64,000 nucleotides of DNA from Podocnemis expansa (GCA_007922195.1 ML682005.1:34060167-34124166), one strand, 5' to 3'; positions 1 to 12,596 are shown, numbered from the stretch's first letter. Notes: generated from the sequence alone by a model not told the origin. Numbers and translations: made by a program.

Positions 1-967
1 TAAGAAATATTCTTCAGAACAAGGAAGTATCATATAGTTCATCCTATTATGTTATCAAATTCTTGCAAATTTCCAGCTTGAGAGTATATTCAGTCAAGAT
101 GTTTTATATAACAAACAAGGAAAATGCACTGCAAATCTTTAAAAAGCCCTTTCATTTGTATCCTAAGGACACAGCTTATAGAAAAAGGTCCATAAGCAGA
201 GCAATCAACTCATATGACAAAGGTACTTTTTGTATTGTGTAATGCAGCAGACATAGCAGAAACAGCATGCTTACCAGCCATACAGCTGTAGATGAGTGGG
301 TAATGGGAATGTATTTCTGAAATCTAGTAGATGAAACGACCTCTTGTGACTCATATACCAATATCCTGTAGTATTCTCCCCAAACCTATATTGAATTAAG
401 GTTAAGTATTTTACGTGTCCTATGTATACAAATGCATTTGTTAAAGCACTTTTATGGAATTATAACACCTTTTGCTATGAACTTGTAAAAACAGAAAAAC
501 CACGGAGTGGAATTTGAAGGACTGAGCCCTTGATGGAATTGGGGTGATCGTTTGTCAGAAGATTAAGATTTGGATAGATTCTTCTATTGCTCATAATATG
601 TTTTCTCTGTAATGTTTTCTCTTTAAGAAGAACCATGCTTTCACAGCAAAAATTTTGTGGGAATTGATACCTATGGGTAATTCTATTCTTGATAGCCTGA
701 GGAGGAGTCAAAATAGTGCTGCTTAGGCAACCAGATTTCCTGGGAAATTCAGAGTGTAGAATAGGAACTGTGCAGAAGACGACTCTCGATGGGGTGGGGT
801 GGGGGGATATTTATCTCCATCCCAGAGAGGTGACAGCTGGAAATCTCTCAGCCCAAGAATGGGTGCTTTTGCTGCTCCAGAAGCAGGAATACAGATGCAG
901 CTCCTCTGAACTGTGTAACCTGTAACTACAAAGTTGTAAAGGGGCAGCTGTGTTAGACTAGTGCAAT
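1..967. other. AT-rich non-coding stretch
   Basis: No gene is seen. Open frames here are under 90 codons, have ordinary intergenic composition and match no family I know. A G-rich tract lies near 790-810. Nothing resembling a promoter, splice-bounded exon or RNA gene stands out. Confidence 0.6.
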
Positions 968-969
968 AA

Positions 970-1168
970 AACAAACAAGGAGTCCTGTGGCACTTAAAGC
1001 CTAATGAATTTTTTTATTGCATGAGCTTTCATGGGAGAAAATCCCACTTCATCAGATGCTCTGAAGTGTCTTCAAAGCGTCTGATGAAGTGGGATTTTCC
1101 TCCCAGAAAAGATCATGTGATAAATAAATTTGTTAGTCTTTACATGCCATAGGACTCCTTGTTTGTGT
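970..1168. repeat. Inverted pair of Penelope-like element 3' tails
   Basis: Two copies of the same 3' tail face each other head to head. The left arm, from about 970, reads the tail in reverse (aaggagtcctgtggcac). The right arm, ending near 1,168, reads it forward (tgccataggactccttg). Both arms carry the diagnostic block 'tgatgaagtgggattttc' and an 'ataaataaat' or similar A/T stretch. The centre of symmetry is near 1,069 and there is almost no spacer. The same tail follows PLE coding remnants at 53.3-55.3 kb, which is why I assign it to that family. Tandem and inverted partial copies are common for Penelope-like elements. The alternative is a foldback DNA element that shares the sequence. Confidence 0.65.
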
Positions 1169-3215
1169 TAATATAACCACAGTGATAAGATCAGTGAAGA
1201 GGCTAGAAGAAGATATGGGTTCCAGACCTGGACATAAATGGACACACTAAGACTGCTGTTACATCATTAGGTGTGATAGTGCTCTCCTATTTACTTACTT
1301 ATGTTTGAACAGCAGGAAGAATGTGAAGTCTTAAGAAAAAAAATGCATTTAAGAGACTTCCAACTTAATTTTGCACATCTCAGAAATTTAAATAGTTCAG
1401 ATAAGGTTCAAACAAACACCCAAAACTTTTGGGTGCTAAAACCGAATCTTGAATAGCTTTTGCAGTAGCAGTTAATTGGGCATTTTAGTTCATGAGTCTT
1501 TGGCACTGTCTGAATTACTTCCAAATTGGAGGACATACATCTTTTTAAATCCCACCTCTTTAAATTGATCTTTTTCAAGTTCTCGTTTAGAAATGCAGTT
1601 GAACTGGCATGTTCTGTCTGCTTGATGTTGGTAAGTTCTAATTCTGAATAGTTATTAAAATTCTTCTTGCTATACAGTCACTCACCTCACTGCCAGAGGC
1701 TCACTAGAGAATGAATGTGGAGAGAATCTGTCTGAACAACTACATTTCAACAACAGCCCAGCTGGAATTCAGGGCTCAGCCTATGTGAGCAATCTGTGGG
1801 GTTCCACGCCTTCTTTCCTCAGTGGGGATATAAACAATGTGTTTTTTTGACATACAGCACTTATCAAAGCATTTCACATGAATTAACTAATCCTAAAATT
1901 ACTGACCAATCTAGTCATCACTATCCCATTTTTCAGATATTGAAATTTAGGCAGAACTTTTCAAAAGATCTCCCATTTCGTTAGATCTTTTGAAAAACTG
2001 GTCCCAGGGGACTAGCCCGAGATCATAAGATGAAAATCTAGCCCCATTTCCAGTTCTATTCTCAGACCACCTCACTCCCTAGTAAATAAAAATATATGCC
2101 CCATATAATAAATCCACTAGACAATCCTTATGGATTATCCAAAAATGTGAGAAACCCCAGAGACCTACATTGCTTTTCAGAGGTCAAAGAGCGGAGAAAG
2201 AGCATATGCTGAGTTAGAAATGGGGCATGAAAATATAAAAAAAATTATACAAATTGACTGTTGTCAAGAAACCTAAGAGACATGTTATTTATTCCCTTAA
2301 AGCAGTGGTTTGAACAAGGGGCAGGGGGGACAAACAGGGCTCAGGACTGGGCCAGAGGTAGGAGGGTGGTATGGTGTAGAGGAAGGAAGAAAAGAGAGGA
2401 GAAAGATTCTCTTGGGGCCAGCAAGCTTCTCTGGGGACAGGTGGGGAGGTGGGGCACATTTTGTGCCTCTCCAAAAGGTGTCAAATTTAATTCCTTCCTT
2501 CACCTCTGCCTTAAAGCATATTATGATAAGGACTTACCTTTTTCCTTTTTTTTTTTTTATATTCAAGTAGGTAAAAAAATAGTGGAAAATAAGTGAAAAA
2601 TCAGATATTTCAGACAGTTTCATGACACAGGATTTGACAACAGTGGAATGCATGTTACTATCATGCCTCTGAGAAAAGTTTTGTAAAACTAAGAAATTAT
2701 TCTGACTCTGCAAGCAGAGATGGACTTCCTTCACAGATCTGTTCAGAAGAGAGGTAAGTCAGGATCTGGGAAGGTCAGCTCTAGATTCAAAAGCATTCAT
2801 CAAAATGCACTGACTTAGTCATGTGGACTCTTCTGAGGCTAAAGAAACAAAGAAAAATGCAAAGGAATAGTCCAAATTTTCACAATAACTTATTAAATCA
2901 ATCCTTTGCTGGAGAGAAAATTGAAAGCATTTGAAAACCCATGAAGGGATGGAGTTTGAAATATCTTTAATCTTGGAATTCTGGTTGATAATGATTCAGA
3001 GCCTCACAGCTACAGAAAAACTCACACTCAACTTCTGATATTGGATAGTACAAATTGTCCTGAGAGACCATGCAGAAGGAGCAAAAGGATTCTGCAACAT
3101 AAAAATCAGAAATGGGGCCAATGAAGGCAGCATGATTGCTACAGCTCTGTTAATCTGTTTCTCTGCTTTCTCTTTCTCTGCACAATTTAATGTATGACTC
3201 ACTTAAACATCAATC
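1169..3215. other. Non-coding stretch with a purine-rich block
   Basis: No gene recognised. Between 2,300 and 2,480 lies a G/A-rich block that opens with a motif like a hAT end (cagtggtttgaac at about 2,303), but I found no matching right end or target duplication. Several overlapping short frames in this block arise from its skewed composition and are not credible genes. Confidence 0.5.
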
Positions 3216-3750
3216 CAGGGATCGCCAGCCTTTGCCAACCCCCATGCCAACCCTTCCTCCGTGACCCTCAGCCAGTACCATCAGCCCCCTCCACTGCAAA
3301 AACATGTGGAAGCCGCCTGAAAATTCAGTGGGAGCCATGGTTGGGGCTGGGGGGAGGGGAAAGTGCTTCCCAGCCACTGAAAGAAGCTGACCAGTGTGGC
3401 TCCTCTTGGTGGCAAGCCTGGGAACAGGGATCCCCAGACATTCCAAAAAAAAAAGGGGTTCCTCTTGAGGGTCCACAGTCATGCTGCGGAAAGAAGCTGC
3501 TCAGAGTGGCTCCTTTTGGCAGAGGCATGGTCTGGAGAGGAGCCACTCCAGGCAGCTTCTTTCCGCAGCACATGGGGTAATGGGCATGATGGGGACTCCC
3601 TGAGCCTCAGCCACACCTGAAAGAAGCCACTCAATGTGACTTCTGGTGGCAGAAATGGCAATTTCAGTGGCTCCACAGAGGGTGCTACATGCCATTCTGA
3701 ATAGGCTTGCCTGCCAGTCAGCATACGTGCCAGGGGTTTCCTACTCCTAG
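3216..3750. mobile_element. hAT-like non-autonomous DNA transposon (probable)
   Basis: The left end, cagggatcgccagcc, resembles the common hAT terminus cagggGtcGgcAacc. The right end on the plus strand, ggggtttcctactcctag, read in reverse, is a degraded form of the same terminus. The interior is GC-rich in AT-rich surroundings and contains three degenerate direct copies of a 'gaaagaagctg...gtggctcc' unit near 3,380, 3,490 and 3,618. There is no transposase coding sequence, so it would be non-autonomous. The 8-bp target duplication is not convincing, so the exact borders are uncertain. Confidence 0.45.
3482..3570. repeat. Hairpin-forming inverted repeat
   Basis: Left arm 3,482-3,513 and right arm 3,539-3,570 are reverse complements over 32 bases with about four mismatches. 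They enclose a 25-base loop. The outer parts (tgctgcggaaagaagctg and its complement) match perfectly. It sits inside the probable hAT element and is likely an internal structure of it. Confidence 0.75.
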
Positions 3751-4215
3751 TCAGTTCTCAGAAGTTTTTAAGTGACAATATCCCATCCACAAGATCACTG
3801 GTCAGCCAATTAATGTATTCCATAAGAACTGGTGCACTCAACACTCTCCTCCATGCACCATAACATACCTCCTCCTTAAACCCAGTACCAAACACCCATG
3901 TTCCTTTGAGGTGGCAACAGAGGACAATGGTGTGTAAACTGATTCCCAAAATACACAAGACTTTGTTGTTTGTTTGGCTGGGATATTTATTTTATTTTCA
4001 TGTGTTTTTCTTTCCCTAAGTAAGAATTTATTTCTCTTAAACAAAACTGAAGTTCCTTCAGAAACGTCCTCAGCTCTTTGGACTGTGTTACACAATATAA
4101 AATAATTGAACAAAAGTACACCTCTCTGGAAGCAGTGTTTAGACTTCTCATAGATGTTTGGAAAAAATTCAAAATATGTTTAATCAGAATTTGCCAAATA
4201 ATTGGAATTAAACTG

Positions 4216-4412
4216 TTCATAGAATCAGATTCCAAGGACAGATGGGACCACTGTAGCTGTTTAGTTTGACTTTCTGTAGGACACAAGCCATAGAACTCCA
4301 AAATTCCTAGAGAATACCTTTTAGAAAAACATTCAAACCTCATTTAAAAATCATTAGTGATGCAGAATCCACCACAACAATTGGTTACTTTTTCCTATGG
4401 TTAATTATGCCC
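4216..4412 (-). mobile_element. CR1 LINE 3' fragment
   Basis: Read on the plus strand, this begins with the reversed CR1 tail (catagaatcagattccaagg). It continues through 'gatgggaccactgtagc', 'acacaagccatagaa' and 'cagaatccaccacaac'. These are the recurring segments of old amniote CR1 3' ends in reverse orientation. It is heavily diverged and 5'-truncated, and no coding part survives. Confidence 0.7.
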
Positions 4413-7400
4413 AATGTTGTGTATAACCATGTTGATCGTCAAAATTCTGCTGGAAACCAGACCAGTTTCTAACAGAGACTGGACTGATTTCCTGACACCT
4501 TGCCCTGCCCAGCTCTTCAGCAGCCTGTCTGCCAGACTGACAGGGAGCCAGGAGCCTGAAAGCCCTGGTTCCCAGGTTTGTCAGCTACCCTGGCTTCCAG
4601 GGCCCCTTGCTCAAGGGCAGCCTGCGAAGTGAGCATTCAGTCAAGTCTTCTACATCTTCAATGGTCCCTGACTCCAAGGCAGCCTACCAGATGGATTATC
4701 CTGATGCCAAGGTTCACAGTAGAGCTGGGAGTATAATGTTAATTCCATTTCAGGGATAATTTAGAAATCTAGGCGGTTGCTTCAAAATCAGTACAAAGCC
4801 AAAATTCTTCATCTAAGCAAATTATTGTTCTCTGGCCTGTTCTACCTACAAGACTGCCAACTTTATCATGTCTTCTGAAAATCAGATATGAGTATTCCAG
4901 ATATATCATTCTGAACTAGCACTTTCCTGAGGCAGCTATGAAACTCAGATCCAGATTCTGAGACCCTCTTGCATTTGGGCTGTATCAAAAGTTTTGCTTT
5001 GTTCCTAAATTTAGATAGGTGCCTGGCATATTTCTTTCACAGCATATCACAGTTATAATTTAGTGTATGAGTGAAAAGTAACCTAGGCTAGCTCAATTGC
5101 TCAGTGAAACAGTAATTTTTAAACATCAAGAAGAGAGAATATCTTATCATGATAATGGAGCTTAACTAAACTCTTTTACGAGCTGGCCAACTATGGTCAG
5201 ACGATATCACTTTCAGCATTATTCCCCCATCTAACCAAACAGTCTCTTGGTTTCCATGCATCTTCTGCCCTTTATTATTGCTTATAAATAAGAGAGCTGC
5301 TCTATCATTACCACACTGCTTGAAAAATAAATCTACTTACTGCCAGGCTTGAAAATTGCACACAGACCCTATAAGAGAGATTAATCTAAATAGCTGTTTC
5401 ACTGTAAATATTTGTTCAGCTTTGCAGAACATTAGGGAGAGTCATACAGAGGTAATCTATTGACAATCATAGTCTAATCACATTAATTACCAAGGACCAG
5501 TGTTTGTTTATGGTTTATGCATTAAGAACTACATTCAAATACAGTATATAAGGTACCATAAAGATGTTTATGATTCATTTGACAGGAAAATCTTTGGAAA
5601 ATATTTTTATACATAAAACCTACAATGTACAAATGAGTAACAGCTGAGCCCTTTACAAATAATGTTTTATAAACTAAAACAAGAAAGTAAACAGACCACT
5701 AAAGTTGTTTTAAGTACAAATACCTACTAGGTGTTTTCAGAACATTTAGCTGTGCAATGTGTTTCTCATAATTTAGTTGCCTTGTCTCTGATCAGGACCC
5801 AAACAGCATACATATTACCACATGTAACTTATCTGTAGAAATGTTCATTAATATTTGAGATGGAAATGCGTATGTGAAATTCCAAAGGTAAAAAAAAAAA
5901 TCACCATATCCTCCAAATGAAATTGATGCTATAAATTAATACGCAAAATATTTGCAGCTAGCTGCTTTTATGAAAAATTCAATAAACAGCTCCTCATAAT
6001 AAAAATGGTAATCATTCAGAAAATAATAGAATGAGAAACTGTAGCTGACACATTTTATTGAACTAGTTAAGAAAAGCTTTATATCAAATTGTCTTCACCA
6101 GAATTAAGGAAATTAGTTTCTGAAGCATCATAAAATGGTTTTGATTTCTTGCTGAATTCAGTAAACTACTGCAAATTTGGTCTGCTGAATTCGCCATCTG
6201 TGCCTATGATCTGTACAACAGATTTTTTTGCATGAGAAGCAGGATTTTGGGTCCCTGTGAGAGAAAGTCTCTTAGAATGGTTCCAAATACACTTCCACGG
6301 ACCAGGCCAATGACCGCTAGGAGCGTTCTGTAGAACGGCATGTGTAAAGCCAGATTTTTAATTGAATTAGGGCCCACTGCGCTTAGGGGACACAAATAAG
6401 CTGTAATCTGACCACAGTTCTTAGCAGAGAATCCCCTGCCACCCCCCCGTATAAAGGAACACCCTGCTAGCTGTAAGTGCACTATATCTGGATCTATACC
6501 TTTTACCTCATCTGACATAGGATGCATGTTGATGGCTGGGCATGAGGTACATCTTGAAGGTTGGGAAGACTGTGGCAGAGCATGTGTGTGTTTGCAAATT
6601 TTGCTGAACAGAGATGGGATTATGCATGATGTGCCTAAAGTTACGCACATGCTTAATTGCTTTGCTGAATCAGTATCATAATAATTACCATAAGAAATAC
6701 ATTTTACCTTCTCTAATTTATTTTAAATAAGAATTGCCAAAATCTCTAAGTGTTCTGAAAAAATCAGTGTCTCACATTTCATATTCATTTATTAGTGGCA
6801 TAGTATGCTTCCATACATTCACAGCTTCAAACAATTATTCCTTAATTGGCATTAGTGCTTAAACAATCTACAGTCAGTCAATAAAAATCAATATAGTTGC
6901 AGCTCCTTTTCATCATTAAACTTAGAACTGTGTTTTGTATTTCTGTTGAGAGTACTGATCTTTGTTTTGTGGCCTGGCCTAATGGTTTCCAAGACCAACA
7001 AACTGTCATCTGACATGGAGAAAACCAGCAGCTATCCTTGATAATCTGTGAACTGCAGACATACCTACCACTCCAGACTTAAGTTCAAGGTGCTTGTTTT
7101 AGCCTAAATAATAAAGAGAAGTATTTTCAACATTGTTTTATATTTGAATCTCCAGTGTTTTCATAGAAGCTGGTTTTTTTATTATTGAGTTGGAGAACCA
7201 TGCTGAAATCATTCTTGCTAATAGCAGAAGGGGCATGATGTGGAGGAAAAGGATAAGATGGTAACTCTGAAAACAATGTGTGAAAAATCATCAGCATGAT
7301 TTATAAAAATGTTCCATTGACTTTCTAACATCGCTCTATTGTACACAATTCACATGCCCCAAAATTTCTTAGATATTAAATGCACCAGACACATACTGGG

Positions 7401-8556
7401 TATGTATTTTAACCCTGTATTCAATACAGTCACGGACAGGATTTTTTTTTAAATACTTTATACATCTGTTATTGCTCTTAATCATAGGACAGATTTCCCA
7501 GTGCAGCATGGCTACTTTACACAGCACAGTGAGTGTATCACAGTGCTAATATCAGTTTAACCTAAGGAAAAGCTCAGATCAGCATAAGGAAAAACTCTGG
7601 TAGCATAGAGCCAAAATACCAAGCCCTTATACTATTCCTCCTCCCTGCTGCAATCGAGAAAAGGGATATGTAGTGCTTGCACTGACCCTCAACTATATTT
7701 TTGACTACCTGTGGGTATTGCAGCTTTCATGAAAGAGACCAGCCTGACAACTTCTCTGATACAGATTGGGGATCCAGTCTTGTGCAGAGTATCCTTAGAA
7801 TCAGAGGATTACAAAGGTAAACTTTAAGGCAGGTTTGCAGCTTACTTTCTGACCTGTGCCTTGCACAATTCAGCCACAACCTGAGATAGGGGTGTTGTGA
7901 TATTACAATAATAAATGCTCTATGAAACTCAATTTTAATCATAGTTTGAAATGTTAGGTATTAGCTCTCTCTCTCTCTCTCTTTTAATTTGGTTTTCTGC
8001 AAAAGAAATCTAGTTTGGCAAACATTCAAGCAGTCATTCAGACACTAAAAGGAGAATTTATTCCAACACAGCCTACTGTAGGAAAAATATAAGTTAGCTC
8101 TCTGTGGCAGAATTATTTTAAGTTTTGAGACATTAAAAATATGACTAACATGACATTTTTAATTTCCCCCAAAGTTTATGAGCTATCATAGCTCCTAAAC
8201 AATTATGTTCATAAAGCCAAAGTTTTACTATACTGTTTTCTAACCATCTTTACTTTTATTTTGTTAAACCATTTTGTGCCTAATATACCTCCTGTTAAAG
8301 CTGATTCTTCTTGACTGTAGTGTTGGATTGGGCATATGTTTAAAATTTGTAATATCCTAGTTACTGCTTCACTTTTCTTTCAAGACAAAGATATAGACTT
8401 TTGTGTGTTTGTGTTGTTGTCATTGTTTATGAGAAAAATGTGCTTTTAAGCCACAATACATTTTATTCCAGAGTACTCTGAAGTTTATAGTACATTCCAG
8501 CATATGACTACAAGTTAAAAATAAATTTATTATGGCATTTGCTAACTTGCTTACAC
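4413..8556. other. Long AT-rich non-coding stretch
   Basis: About 4.1 kb without a supported gene. The longest frame (6,204-6,650, minus, 148 codons) has no recognisable domain and no sign of coding composition, so I regard it as chance. A short (TC)n tract occurs at about 7,966-7,982. Most of the stretch looks like unique, AT-rich sequence. It may hold conserved non-coding elements that cannot be judged from one genome. Confidence 0.5.
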
Positions 8557-8559
8557 TAA

Positions 8560-9214
8560 GGGTATGTCCACACACACTGTTTAAATAGAAATAAAGCTGG
8601 TTATTTCGATTTAAAAAATGGTAGGTCCACACGACGTTCCCTTATTTTGAAACGAGGAGCTCCCTCATTTCAATATAAGGAAAGGCATATCCATATAATA
8701 AAACCTAGTATTATATCAATAGAGCCCTGAAAATCGCGGATATCCTCATTATATCGGTATCCGCAGATACAACACGGATATCTGCGGATCATTTCTTGCG
8801 GATGCAGGTCGGATATGGATCCACTTATTTGTATCCATGCAGGGCTCTATATATCAATATGATGGTTAAATCAAAATTGTTATTTCAAAATAACAGTGTG
8901 GACATGTTATTTTGATTTAACTGTTAAATCGATTTGACACTTTTTGCCCCTCTCCTTCCCAGGTGCTTTCCTTTTTCTATATTTTGGGTGGAAGTATGGC
9001 CCAGTGAGGGGGCCATGTTGCCATACCTTCCATGGTGCCCCTCTCCTGAATCAAAATAGCAAGTCCTGTGTCTGGACATGCTATTTTGATCTGGGTTTTT
9101 TTGGTGTGGACCTGTTTAATTGATTTAACATAATTCTAGTTAATGATTTTTATATCGATTTTATTAAATTGATTTAAGTTAAATCGATATAACTGTCTGT
9201 GTGTGGAAATAGCC
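8560..9214. mobile_element. Harbinger-like MITE with TAA target duplication
   Basis: Terminal inverted repeats are GGGTATGTCCACACACA on the left and, read in reverse, GGCTATTTCCACACACA on the right. They are flanked by TAA on both sides (8,557-8,559 and 9,215-9,217). A 3-bp TWA duplication is typical of PIF/Harbinger transposons. The interior is full of A/T palindromic segments such as 'atttcaaaataac' and has no transposase frame, so it is non-autonomous. Two other elements with related ends lie at 14,002 and 54,217. A separate small hAT is nested at 8,720-8,849. Removing it leaves a MITE of roughly 520 bp. Confidence 0.7.
8720..8849. mobile_element. Small hAT-like MITE nested in a Harbinger-like MITE
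   Basis: It is a 130-bp element with perfect 10-bp terminal inverted repeats, TAGAGCCCTG. It is flanked by identical 8-bp target duplications, TATATCAA, at 8,712-8,719 and 8,850-8,857. An 8-bp duplication fits the hAT superfamily. The interior contains palindromic 'gcggatatc' and 'gatatctgcgg' stretches. No coding capacity. It lies wholly within the MITE at 8,560-9,214 and is therefore the younger insertion. Confidence 0.75.
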
Positions 9215-9217
9215 TAA

Positions 9218-10291
9218 AAGCTAAAAGTTCAAAAAGTGTCCTCAGAGGGATTCACCCCAGGAAAGGCATCACAGCTGCTGCCCTCCACTGGGCAGGACAA
9301 CATGAAACTCTGGTCAAAGCTCAGCTGAAGCACTGCCAATTCACTTAAAACAGAGACTGCTCTAAATCAAGGCATATCCCAGGAAACCAGACCATGCGCT
9401 GCACCATGCTGACCCAACCAACTGTGTTGGCTACACCTGCTGACTACATGCTCAAGCGAAATGAAATAACAGCCAATTAGTAGATACAATGAAAAACACC
9501 TACTTTCTTATGTTTTAATGTATTCTTTCCTATTCTCAAATTAATTCTCTCTATCAGTTAATAGATCCTGAAGCTACTCAAGCTGGGGTCTTCCGCTTTG
9601 CAAACCATAAAGCAGTCATCTACATAACTTAGAAACCGCTGAATAATCAAAATCAGCATGTATTTGCATTACCTAACAAATGTCTGGGTACTCAAATTCT
9701 CTTATAATATCCTAAAACATTTAGAACCCTGGAAGCCAGCTTTTACTCTACCACAGACATGAGGATCTACAATATATCCACCACTGCACATTTCTCATTC
9801 TCCATGTTTGCCCAAAGTATTTGATAACCACGCACTTCATTGCCACATTTTAATCTCAGTAGTATGAACATTCTACCCCTTCTTGTCTTTCTTGATCCTG
9901 TATGCAAATTTCACACATACATAGTAATATCCTGGTTATGAGAATGTCCAACCAGATTTCCATTGTGTCCACAAGGTCATAATCACCATCCATTTAGCCG
10001 CACCTCTAGTTAATGATATTTCTCATATTCCAGGCATTTGTGCATGATCACAGAAACTGAGTACTAATCTTGGTGTACTAATATTCATCTTCAATTGTAT
10101 AATGCAATTTCAACCTCTCTTTTACTTTAGAAGCCCATGATAGATTAAGATAAGCAACAACTTTCCACTTTCCACCTAATGTAAAAGTCTTTGTAACAAA
10201 CCCTGCTATTTTTGGAACCTGAGACTGTTCTGTCTGCATTAAATGAACACTCAGCTATTTAAGTCACAAGTCAGTCACTTATTTTTACAGT
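9218..10291. other. Non-coding stretch, no feature recognised
   Basis: AT-rich sequence with no gene, no clear repeat and no microsatellite of note. Confidence 0.55.
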
Positions 10292-10299
10292 CATCAATT

Positions 10300-10823
10300 C
10301 AGGATCAGATTAATGTAACGGCTATAGGGGCTGATGTCCCCAGACTCTGGCCTACAGGGGGGCCCTGCACTCCAGCTCCTCATTCCTGTCCCACCCCCAC
10401 TGCCCTGCTCAGTGCCAGCAAGGCTTCGGGGTGCTAGGCATGCCTCTGCCCCACCAGTGCTGGGGGAGGGGAGTTCTGCAGCCAGTGTCCAGGCTCCACA
10501 CTCCTGCCCCACACCCGGGCCAACTAGTCTACTCCCAGTGCAGACCAGGTAGGGCTACAACTGTTCACTTCACTGGGGGGGGAGCAAGGTTAGGTGGTGC
10601 ACAATGCAGCCTCAGTGCAGACTTCCAGGGCCCCCTGGTCCTGGGGGGCTGCACCAGAGCCCAGACTGCACGCCAGCCCTGCCCTCAGAACAGCGTAAGG
10701 CTGGGAAGGCCCTCTAACCCCACCAACATGTAGGCCAACTTAGTAGGGGGCTGGGGTCCTAGGCCAGGGTGGGGCCTCATGATGGGGGTAGTCAGGGTCC
10801 CAAGGCCAGTTAATCCAGCCCTG
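10300..10823. mobile_element. hAT-type non-autonomous transposon with perfect 8-bp target duplication
   Basis: The left end is CAGGATCAGATTAA. The right end in reverse is CAGGGCTGGATTAA. Identical 8-bp duplications CATCAATT flank the element at 10,292-10,299 and 10,824-10,831. The interior is GC-rich (short frames here such as 10,334-10,552 are composition artefacts) and no transposase is visible. The combination of CAGGG-type ends and an 8-bp duplication places it with hAT elements. The intact duplication suggests the borders are exact. Confidence 0.75.
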
Positions 10824-10831
10824 CATCAATT

Positions 10832-11540
10832 CAGTTCTCAGAAAACTCCAAATCTATCACTGGTGGAGCCATTAGTTTGACTCTGGTATTAGTCTTGCCT
10901 TCTCAGAAAGCCTGGCAAATATCCTATTTGTCAAAACTGAAAAGCTAGAATTTTGCATGCAACCTGGTAACAAAAGCAAAAACTCCGTAATAGGAGACAG
11001 AAAAATATTTTGGTGCCAACAGTGGTAACTGAATAAAAAGATTTCAAGTAGGTCCCATTTTATTTATTTACTTATTTTCTCGCAGTTGTGGTTTTATTTA
11101 TTTGACATTTTAAATAAATAAATAAAGAGGTTCCCCTTGCAAAAAAAAAAAAAATAGGCAGAGTCCCAAACTGATTTTGTTCCCCAGTGTATGCATTATA
11201 TTTCCTGACCTAGCATGAGCTTCTATGCTGCAGGTATCAAGTTAGATCAGTCATGCCAGGGCATATCTCCTCAGATGTGAGATGATGAAACAAAAATTGA
11301 CAGATTTAAGCTGATGTACTGTGATGGAGCATATGAGGTGAAAAAAATATGTATGACTCTCTTACAAAACTTCTTTCTAAACCATCTTAAAAAAAAAGGG
11401 GGCACTCTACTTTGTATGAATAGTCTGAATAAGAGGGACAGACAATAAGGAACTGGGGTTCTTGTTAGCGTAGCAGCTGTTGGATGCTTATGTGGTGAAG
11501 GGAAGGGATTGGACAATTTGGGTTAAGCTCCTGGTTCTTT
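10832..11540. other. Non-coding stretch with short A-rich tracts
   Basis: No gene seen. There is a TTTA/AAAT-type low-complexity zone near 11,055-11,130 and an A-tract near 11,140-11,155. Confidence 0.5.
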
Positions 11541-11735
11541 GACAGGATTATTGGGTGACTTAGACTTTAATCTCTGTACCTCATTTCCCACTTGGTAACA
11601 TTTGCTTTTATGTATTTATATTATAAGCTCTTCAAGACTGGGACTGTGTCTGAGGTGTTTTCACAGTGCCTGTCGAAAAGGGTCCCTCATTTCAGGTGAG
11701 GTTTCTAGATGCTCATGTAGTACAAATATAGCAAT
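11541..11735 (-). mobile_element. MIR/L2-like (CORE-type) SINE fragment
   Basis: The plus strand shows the reversed pieces of an old amniote SINE in the expected order. These are a 'gtgacttagactttaatctc...cctcatttccc' segment, then 'ataagctcttcaagactggg', 'actgtgtctgag' and 'cacagtgcctgtc', ending with 'tgtagtacaaatat'. Divergence is high. The same family in forward orientation appears at 33,283 and 21,158. Assignment is from the remembered order of family motifs, not from an alignment. Confidence 0.6.
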
Positions 11736-12596
11736 ACGTATTTAACATCCACTGATAGCGCAGAGCCTCTTCATTACTTCAACTCTTTTGAGGTTAAAAT
11801 AGGATCTATCATACAGGTTTTAAGAATATTAAAAAGATGTTTCATAATCCAGTGAAGTGTTAGTGAGAAGAAGGAAAAGGTCAAAGAAGTCACATGAAGA
11901 CTACTTACAAAGAACAAATTAATTGTAGAAAACCAAAATGATTACAGTAGAAGCCTCCTGAGGACACTCCAAAACATTATACTAGATGCTGTGCACACCA
12001 TTTCATGTTGAAATTATTATGTATAAGTTGACTTCAAGCTCTTCACCCTTAAAAAAGCAATGAGTCATTAAAAATGCCAACAGATTTTTACTGCCACATT
12101 CTAATAAATTGAGTGCTAAATGGATAACATAAATTTTTATGAGCACTGTTTATGCAGAGAAATGTGTGTTAACGTCCAATAAAAATGAAAAGAGTAATTT
12201 CAAAATGTATTGTGAGGGACTGGGCAAGGGCTTAACATCTTACAGTACATTTCAGACACAGTGGTTCAGGCAGCTACACAAAATGAAAGAAGCAGGTGTA
12301 TAGAGTGAGGGTTTTTTTTTAGTTATTCATGCATGCAGAATGTTATTCACACCTCTTCCCCCCCCCCCATTCTGTGTAGCTGATGGATTCAGATTTCATA
12401 CAGGTGGGACAAGTGAGCCAATCGTGAAACCGTGACTTCTTGTCCTGGGATTTAGAGAACACCACCAGATGGAAACATGTAACTTGTGTCACCCTGAGTG
12501 TAGGTGGTATAGGAAATGTTAACATAACAGCTTTGCTTGTTAATAGAAAGTTCTTTCATTTTTCAGTCTGTGCTGAGGGAAGTTTAAAAACAACCT
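11736..12596. other. Non-coding stretch
   Basis: AT-rich sequence with no gene. A C-run lies at about 12,358-12,370 and a T-run near 12,311. Confidence 0.5.

Noticed and set aside
2303..2480. Possible hAT element starting CAGTGGTTTGAAC
   Set aside because: No matching right terminus was found; the rest is a purine-rich block without structure.
6204..6650. 148-codon minus-strand open frame
   Set aside because: No recognisable domain, no splice or start context and ordinary intergenic composition. A frame of this length is expected by chance in 64 kb.
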